Shown in pieces: positions 62,837-64,000 of a DNA stretch of 64,000 bases. Below the pieces are notes generated by a model. That model worked only from the letters and a program-made list of their open reading frames with translations. It searched no databases and was not told the origin of the DNA. Made by a program: the position numbers and the translations under genes. Each line of letters starts with the position of its first letter. Positions within the stretch are counted from its first letter, which is position 1. Source of the stretch: Pirellula staleyi DSM 6068 (GTDB taxonomy: Bacteria; Planctomycetota; Planctomycetia; Pirellulales; Pirellulaceae); contig NC_013720.1 in the NCBI RefSeq assembly GCF_000025185.1, positions 2,418,001-2,482,000 on the forward strand. Reading direction: 5' to 3'.

Positions 62837-64000
62837 ATGGAACCAAGTATGACCAAGCATCGTCGTCGGTCGCCACTCACGGCTGGTTCACGCTCCCTTT
62901 CGACCGCACGCAAAGCCGTGGCGGTTCGCAAGCTGTTCGCTGCCGAACGGCTAGAAAGTCGCTCGATGATGGCGGGCGACCTGTTTGTTTCAGACTACTG
63001 GAACAACATGAAGCCGACCGACGTGAACGGTGACGGCAACGTCACTCCGTTTGATGCGTTGGCTGTCATCAATGAGCTCAATCAGCGCGGGGCCCGATCG
63101 CTGGGAATTCGTCCCGCGACTGTCTCCGCCGGTGGAGAAGGGGAATCGAGCCCCGACGACTTTTTCTTCGACGTGAACAACGACGGCATGGTCACGCCGT
63201 TTGATGCTCTCGCGGTGATCAACACCCTGAACGCCGAAGGGGAAGATGGGGACGACCTGATGGCGTTCACCATCCATGCCTATTCGCCCGACACAGACAC
63301 CCCGATCACCACGCTCGCTCGCGGCGAAGAGTTCGATCTGGTGGTGAAGGTGGACGACCTCCGTCTCGGTGGCAGCGGTGTGTTCTTCGGCCAAGTCGAC
63401 ATTTTGCACGATCGCTCGAAGGCAGACCTGGTCACTCGCGAAGTGACGCTCCTGTCTTTCACGCCTGAAGTGTCGGGCGGTTCGTTCACCTTGACATTCA
63501 ACGGACAAACAACGGCCCCGATTAACTTCTCGAGCACGCAGTCGACGATGTCGAATCGTATCGAGAACGCGCTGCTGGCCCTGCCGAACATCGATCCCTT
63601 TGATGTCGATGTGACCGTGAACTACGCGGATGTGTTCAGCACGCGTCAGTACTGGGTGACGTACAAGGGACAGTTCGGCGGCATCGATCTGCCCAACGAC
63701 ATTCTGACTGCCAACACCACCGGTCTCACCGGCACCGGCGCTGCACTCAACATTTCGACGTTTGCTGACAGCAACGTGGCGAATTCCAACTCGGTGCGAG
63801 AATCGTTCCGCACCTACGTGATTCCAGATGTAGTCGACGAATTGTCGTACATCGCGAACCTTAGTGCTTCGCTCGGCACCGATCGCTTCAACGATGTTAG
63901 CGCACAAGCCAGCTTGGGAACACCTCCCGGTTCCGACCCCGTCGAACTCGTGCGTGCTCGCGTACGTGCGACCGATGGTGGCACCTTGACCTTCACGCTC
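62837..64000 (+). CDS. Dockerin-type surface protein, 3' end outside window
   Basis: Partial gene; at least 388 residues, continuing beyond the window. The basic N-terminus (MTKHRRRSPLTAGSRSLSTA) carries the planctomycete export signal, RKLFAAERLESRSMMAG. Right after it are two dockerin-like repeats (DVNGDGNVTPFDALAVINEL and DVNNDGMVTPFDALAVINTL), an uncommon N-terminal position. A beta-rich region follows (FTIHAYSPDTDTPITTLARG; GGSFTLTFNGQTTAPINFSS), perhaps a cohesin- or Ig-like fold. Start may be 62837 or the ATG at 62849, which has GGA seven bases upstream. Probably anchored or displayed at the cell surface; adjacent to the giant gene, on the same strand. Confidence 0.85.
   Translation, partial: MEPSMTKHRRRSPLTAGSRSLSTARKAVAVRKLFAAERLESRSMMAGDLFVSDYWNNMKPTDVNGDGNVTPFDALAVINELNQRGARSLGIRPATVSAGGEGESSPDDFFFDVNNDGMVTPFDALAVINTLNAEGEDGDDLMAFTIHAYSPDTDTPITTLARGEEFDLVVKVDDLRLGGSGVFFGQVDILHDRSKADLVTREVTLLSFTPEVSGGSFTLTFNGQTTAPINFSSTQSTMSNRIENALLALPNIDPFDVDVTVNYADVFSTRQYWVTYKGQFGGIDLPNDILTANTTGLTGTGAALNISTFADSNVANSNSVRESFRTYVIPDVVDELSYIANLSASLGTDRFNDVSAQASLGTPPGSDPVELVRARVRATDGGTLTFTL

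Overview
The window looks like chromosomal DNA of a planctomycete, most likely a Pirellulaceae member close to Pirellula. The evidence is taxon-specific. Three exported proteins start with the planctomycete 'LExLExR...A' N-terminal signal. There is a DUF1559 pseudopilin-like protein, a very large protein with a c-type heme motif of the Planctomycetes/Verrucomicrobia type, several Tat-exported oxidoreductase-type proteins, dockerin-like repeats in non-cellulosomal proteins, and a giant surface protein gene of about 15.5 kb. Base composition looks moderately GC-rich, apart from one AT-rich gene at 18461-19303. No insertion sequence, prophage or CRISPR array was seen.

Layout. 1-2.7 kb: end of pgk, an Hpt phosphotransfer protein and a secreted cysteine-repeat protein. 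2.8-6.7 kb (minus strand): a cysteine-rich CWRSCCC protein, a DUF1559 protein, a PepSY-TM protein and a lipoprotein, which together look like a metal-handling locus. 6.9-7.0 kb: tRNA-Leu(CAA). 7.5-16.6 kb: a large membrane-anchored NPCBM-like protein, a chalcone-isomerase-like protein, an M19 dipeptidase, an exported HEIGH metalloprotease-like dockerin protein and a repeat lipoprotein. 16.8-18.0 kb: LL-diaminopimelate aminotransferase. 18.5-20.1 kb: an AT-rich orphan membrane protein and a structured leader. 20.1-24.6 kb: fusA (EF-G), an esterase and a glucose-dehydrogenase-like enzyme. 24.9-27.1 kb: a BlaI/BlaR1-type regulatory pair with a candidate operator. 27.2-38.5 kb: metabolic and transport genes (EEP nuclease, CaMKII-association-domain protein, glycosidase, SLC13 permease, Gfo/Idh/MocA protein, D-aminoacylase, heme-domain protein). 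38.8-45.8 kb: mfd, a parvulin PPIase, citrate synthase and a 44-aa zinc-ribbon protein. 46.6-62.2 kb: the giant surface protein, split into two frames at a run of eight C. 62.8 kb to the end: the start of another dockerin-type surface protein.

Most of the window is housekeeping or central metabolism (pgk, gltA, fusA, mfd, dapL) mixed with cell-envelope and surface genes. The most unusual items are the poly-C frameshift in the giant gene, its degenerate metalloprotease region and internal 'TFEFD' repeat family, the CCKPK cysteine-repeat protein, the cysteine-rich/DUF1559/PepSY locus, the cluster of stem-loops before fusA, and the BlaI-type promoter with a dyad inside it. All identifications are by reading motifs. 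No database search was run.
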